Shown here one piece after another: positions 7,168 through 9,614 of a DNA stretch of 9,614 nucleotides. Under the pieces are notes generated by a model. The model saw nothing but the letters and a program-made list of their open reading frames with translations, was not told the origin of the DNA and did not search any database. Each line of letters begins with the position of its first letter. Position 1 is the stretch's first letter. The position numbers were made by a program, and so were the translations under genes. The stretch is from JANNRW01 sp031401815 (GTDB lineage Bacteria; Desulfobacterota; Desulfuromonadia; Geobacterales; DSM-12255), in NCBI GenBank assembly GCA_031401815.1, contig JANNRW010000231.1, positions 1 through 9,614 on the forward strand, written 5' to 3'.

Positions 7168-8289
7168 ATGCGTTCAGGTCATCTTCAAAACATCAGACGA
7201 ATTGTCATCAAGATCGGCAGTCGGGTGCTTAGTGACGAACTGGGAGATCTTGACTCTTCCAGGATTTCCGGCTTTGCCGCGCAAGTGGCAAAGCTCAGGC
7301 AAGCAGGCCGCGAAGTGATAATTGTGACTTCCGGTGCAATTGCTGCCGGCAGATCTGCTCTTGGTCTGGCAGATCGGCCAAAAACCATTCCGCAGAAACA
7401 GGCTGCTGCTGCTGTAGGTCAATCAAGGCTGATGCGGGCTTACGAAGATGCTTTTGCCCTTCACGCTATCACTGTTGCCCAGCTCCTTTTGACACGCGGC
7501 GATCTTGCCGACCGAACCCGTTACCTGAACGCAAGGTCAACACTGGAGACCCTTCTTGAATGCGGGATCATCCCGATAATCAATGAAAACGACACAGTTG
7601 CTGTTGAAGAGATCAAGTTCGGTGATAATGACAACCTTTCCGCCCTGGTCACCAATCTTGTAGATGCAGGGCTTCTGGTTATACTGACGGATATTGACGG
7701 TCTTTACGATGCAGATCCGAGAAGTTTTCCCGAAGCAAAACTCATCTCCATGGTCAAGTCCATCACGAAAGAGATGGAGCGAGCTGCCGGAGGGAGTGGT
7801 TCCAATCTCGGAACAGGGGGGATGGCAACCAAGCTGGCGGCTGCAAGGAAAGCGGCTAAATCAGGCGCTGCCACACTGATTGTGAATGGCTTGCTCCCCG
7901 AGATAATTGTTAGGGGGGTAGAAGGTGAAGAGGTGGGGACAATTTTCCTCCCCTCTGCATCAAGTCTTACCAGCCGCAAGCATTGGATTGCATTTACACT
8001 GCGACCGCAAGGGAGAGTAGTCGTAGATGCCGGAGCAAGCCGGGTTCTTCGTCAGGATGGACGTAGTCTGCTCCCCTCAGGGGTTATAGAGGTTGAAGGT
8101 GAGTTCGAGCGAGGGGCTAGTATCAGGGTAACTGATCCGTCTGGCGCGGAGTTTGCCAGAGGGATTGCCGACTACGCAAGCAGTGAAATAAAACTGCTTC
8201 TCGGGTGCAACAGCTCCCGTATCGAGGAGATTCTGGGATATCGTTATGGTGATGCGATTATTCACCGGGATAATCTGGTTCTGCTGTAA
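7168..8289 (+). CDS. proB: glutamate 5-kinase
   Basis: Cytoplasmic enzyme that phosphorylates L-glutamate with ATP, the first and usually proline-inhibited step of proline synthesis. From the chosen start it has 373 residues: an amino-acid kinase domain (about 10-260) and a C-terminal PUA domain (about 280-355). Visible motifs are VIKIGS with Lys15, TSGA at 54-57, NEND at 139-142, FGDND at 151-155, TDIDGLY at 174-180 and GTGGMATK at 215-222. The start is uncertain. The ATG at 7168 gives an N-terminus (MRSGHLQNIRRIVIKIG) of the usual length and has AGGGG three bases upstream, which is tight spacing. The in-frame ATG at 7132 would add 12 residues and lacks a nearby ribosome-binding site. The product call does not depend on the start. 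No proA (the next enzyme) follows; the next gene is convergent. Confidence 0.95.
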   Translation: MRSGHLQNIRRIVIKIGSRVLSDELGDLDSSRISGFAAQVAKLRQAGREVIIVTSGAIAAGRSALGLADRPKTIPQKQAAAAVGQSRLMRAYEDAFALHAITVAQLLLTRGDLADRTRYLNARSTLETLLECGIIPIINENDTVAVEEIKFGDNDNLSALVTNLVDAGLLVILTDIDGLYDADPRSFPEAKLISMVKSITKEMERAAGGSGSNLGTGGMATKLAAARKAAKSGAATLIVNGLLPEIIVRGVEGEEVGTIFLPSASSLTSRKHWIAFTLRPQGRVVVDAGASRVLRQDGRSLLPSGVIEVEGEFERGASIRVTDPSGAEFARGIADYASSEIKLLLGCNSSRIEEILGYRYGDAIIHRDNLVLL

Positions 8290-8334
8290 ATCCGATTCCA
8301 AAGCAAAGCGGCATTACAGAAAAGTTCGCCTCAT

Positions 8335-8709
8335 TCACTGCTTGATCGGCAAGCCATTCCTCTGCCAGCCGAAAATCCCGTCGCGCATGTTGTAGACATT
8401 CTGATACCCTTGGCGACCCAGCGCCTGCGCCACAACACGTGAACGGGAGCCTACGGCGCAGTATACTATTATGGGCCGGTTTTTCGGGATCTCTCCTATC
8501 CTTTTTTCAACCATGTCTATCGGAATAAGTTCAGAACCGGCAATATAACCCTGCTTCCGCTCATCTGGAGTCCGCACATCAAGAATATAAACATTTTTTG
8601 TCTTGTCGATAATCCCCTTTGCTTCAACGGAAGTGATATCTCTGGCCGGAGCTGCCAGAACAAGTGCCCCCCAGAGAGATAGTAACAGTGCTGCAGCAAT
8701 TCTTTTCAT
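8335..8709 (-). CDS. exported single-domain rhodanese-like protein
   Basis: A 124-residue protein with an N-terminal signal peptide (Lys2-Arg3, hydrophobic core about 4-19, probable cleavage near the AAPA at 19-22), so it should be periplasmic. The mature part is one rhodanese domain: LDVRTPDER at 43-51, then the active-site loop YCAVGSRSR with catalytic Cys84. The CxxGxR loop suggests it can carry a persulfide, as in PspE-type thiosulfate sulfurtransferases; the physiological donor and acceptor are unknown. The C-terminal GIFGWQRNGLP is also typical. The start is supported by GGGAG with a seven-base spacer. It begins 18 bases after the C_GCAxxG_C_C gene ends and is probably in the same operon, where it could serve redox or sulfur chemistry linked to the pump. 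It converges on proB with a 45-base gap. Confidence 0.92.
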   Translation of the reverse strand: MKRIAAALLLSLWGALVLAAPARDITSVEAKGIIDKTKNVYILDVRTPDERKQGYIAGSELIPIDMVEKRIGEIPKNRPIIVYCAVGSRSRVVAQALGRQGYQNVYNMRDGIFGWQRNGLPIKQ

Positions 8710-8727
8710 AGAGTTACTCCCAAATCA

Positions 8728-9159
8728 TCATTTCTCTCTTTGAAGCATCTCGGCGATCTTTCCTGCCACCTCACCGGTCAGCACCGGACAGACCCCTTTG
8801 TCGTTCTCTTTGCGGATTATCTTGCAGCAGGGTACCCTGTACCTCTCCTTGAACCAGGTGTGCAGCTCCCGTGTCAAATGGGCACACTTTTTTTTCTCTT
8901 TACTGACAAGCCCCAGTGCTACTGTCCCACCGGAAATTGCCCCGCAGATGCAGCCACTCCCTGAGCCCCCTCCAAAGCCGCTGACAGCGCTGACAACAGA
9001 TTCAGGGGTTTCGGGAGAGAACTGTTTGCGAATTACCTCGACAACAGCTTCAGCACAGTGATATTTGCCCGAGCGATAAAGCTCTTCGGCCTCCTGTCGG
9101 CACTTTTCAGCTATTTCAGGATTTACAGGAGAGGATTTTGCTTTTTTAAACCAGAACAT
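8728..9159 (-). CDS. C_GCAxxG_C_C family putative redox protein
   Basis: A 143-residue, probably cytoplasmic protein of the C_GCAxxG_C_C family (named for its cysteine pattern), thought to be redox-active; no defined reaction is known to me. Visible pattern: Cys35 in YHCAEAV, the glycine-rich GFGGGSGSGCICG (61-73) with Cys70 and an additional Cys72, then Cys92, the pair Cys111-Cys112, and Cys124. Cys20 lies in the N-terminal helix. There is no signal peptide. The first residues MFWFKK are hydrophobic and basic, and the cysteines could bind metal or form disulfides. The start has AAGGGG four bases upstream. Its first 37 bases overlap the end of the RND gene, and the rhodanese follows 18 bases after its stop, which points to one transcript. 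Confidence 0.88.
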   Translation of the reverse strand: MFWFKKAKSSPVNPEIAEKCRQEAEELYRSGKYHCAEAVVEVIRKQFSPETPESVVSAVSGFGGGSGSGCICGAISGGTVALGLVSKEKKKCAHLTRELHTWFKERYRVPCCKIIRKENDKGVCPVLTGEVAGKIAEMLQREK

Positions 9160-9614
9160 ATTTCCCCTTCAAATTTCGTAATGCCGACATGATGTCTCTC
9201 TTTCCAGTTTTGCACCAGATAGTAGAGTATCGGTATTGTTACCCGTGACAATGTGGTTGACGCAATCTCTCCGCACATCATGGCAATGGCAAGCCCCTGA
9301 AAAATCGGATCAAAGACAATTACGAAACTGCCAACCACAACTGCTGCGCCAGTCAATAGCATGGGTCGGAAACGGACCGCTCCCGCCTCTATGATTGCTT
9401 CATCCAGTGCCATCCCTTCACGCCTCTTCATCTCGGCGAAATCGATCAGGATGATGGAGTTGCGGACGATAATCCCTGCCAGGGCAATGAAACCGATCAT
9501 GCTCGTTGCAGTGAAGAAGGCCCCGACCAGTGCATGCCCAGGCAGAATCCCGATAAGAGTCAAGGGGATAGGCGCCATGATAACCAGAGGCGTGGTAAAA
9601 TCCTTGAACCAGGC
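9123..9614 (-). CDS. RND family efflux permease, C-terminal fragment (cut by window edge)
   Basis: The last 163 or so residues of an inner-membrane proton-driven RND transporter. The reading frame stays open to the window edge, where it begins AWFKDFTTPLVIMAPIPL, so the Met encoded at 9576-9578 is internal. Four hydrophobic segments are visible: around TPLVIMAPIPLTLIGILPG, MIGFIALAGIIVRNSIILID, RPMLLTGAAVVVGSFVIVFD, and AIAMMCGEIASTTLSRVTIP. The IALAGIIVRNSIILIDF stretch and the EAGAVRFRPMLLT loop are hallmarks of the AcrB/HAE and CusA superfamily. The substrate (drug, metal or lipid) cannot be told from this part. The tail after the last helix is polar and ends GLKKQNPLL. Adaptor (HlyD-type) and outer-membrane (TolC-type) partner genes would be expected further right, outside the window. 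Confidence 0.93.
   Translation of the reverse strand, partial: AWFKDFTTPLVIMAPIPLTLIGILPGHALVGAFFTATSMIGFIALAGIIVRNSIILIDFAEMKRREGMALDEAIIEAGAVRFRPMLLTGAAVVVGSFVIVFDPIFQGLAIAMMCGEIASTTLSRVTIPILYYLVQNWKERHHVGITKFEGEICSGLKKQNPLL

Noticed and set aside
9576..9578. Methionine codon as the start of the RND gene
   Set aside because: The frame stays open upstream to the window edge and its translation matches the RND core, so this Met is internal.

Overview
The window looks like chromosomal DNA of a delta-proteobacterium of the Geobacter/Desulfuromonas group. This is an inference from four things: the order rplU-rpmA-obgE-proB, the sequence character of these proteins, a very large multi-PAS hybrid kinase paired with a diguanylate cyclase, and an RND permease followed by a C_GCAxxG_C_C protein and a periplasmic rhodanese. 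Base composition looks close to even by eye and fairly uniform. I see no insertion sequence, tRNA, rRNA or CRISPR array.

Region 1 (1-5227, plus strand) is a signalling pair. A membrane hybrid histidine kinase of about 1373 residues (dCache sensor, HAMP, three PAS domains, HisKA, HATPase, receiver, HPt) overlaps by four bases a REC-GGDEF diguanylate cyclase with an intact active site (GGEEF) and an intact product-inhibition site (RxxD). The simplest reading is a four-step His-Asp-His-Asp phosphorelay that ends in cyclic di-GMP synthesis.

Region 2 (5228-8289, plus strand) is a housekeeping block: ribosomal proteins L21 and L27, the ribosome-assembly GTPase Obg, and glutamate 5-kinase for proline synthesis. 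A candidate promoter precedes rplU. A strong hairpin terminator lies between rpmA and obgE, so obgE and proB probably depend on readthrough. A small hairpin with a buried Shine-Dalgarno sequence precedes proB.

Region 3 (8290-9614, minus strand, convergent with region 2) reads from the right edge: the C-terminal part of an RND efflux permease, then a cysteine-rich C_GCAxxG_C_C protein whose start overlaps the permease end, then an exported single-domain rhodanese. The three are probably cotranscribed from a promoter outside the window.

Most genes belong to well-known families. I found no clear sign of an entirely new system. The points most worth checking are the phosphorelay wiring, the redox/sulfur-type genes attached to the RND pump, the leader regions before rplU and proB, and the terminator before obgE.
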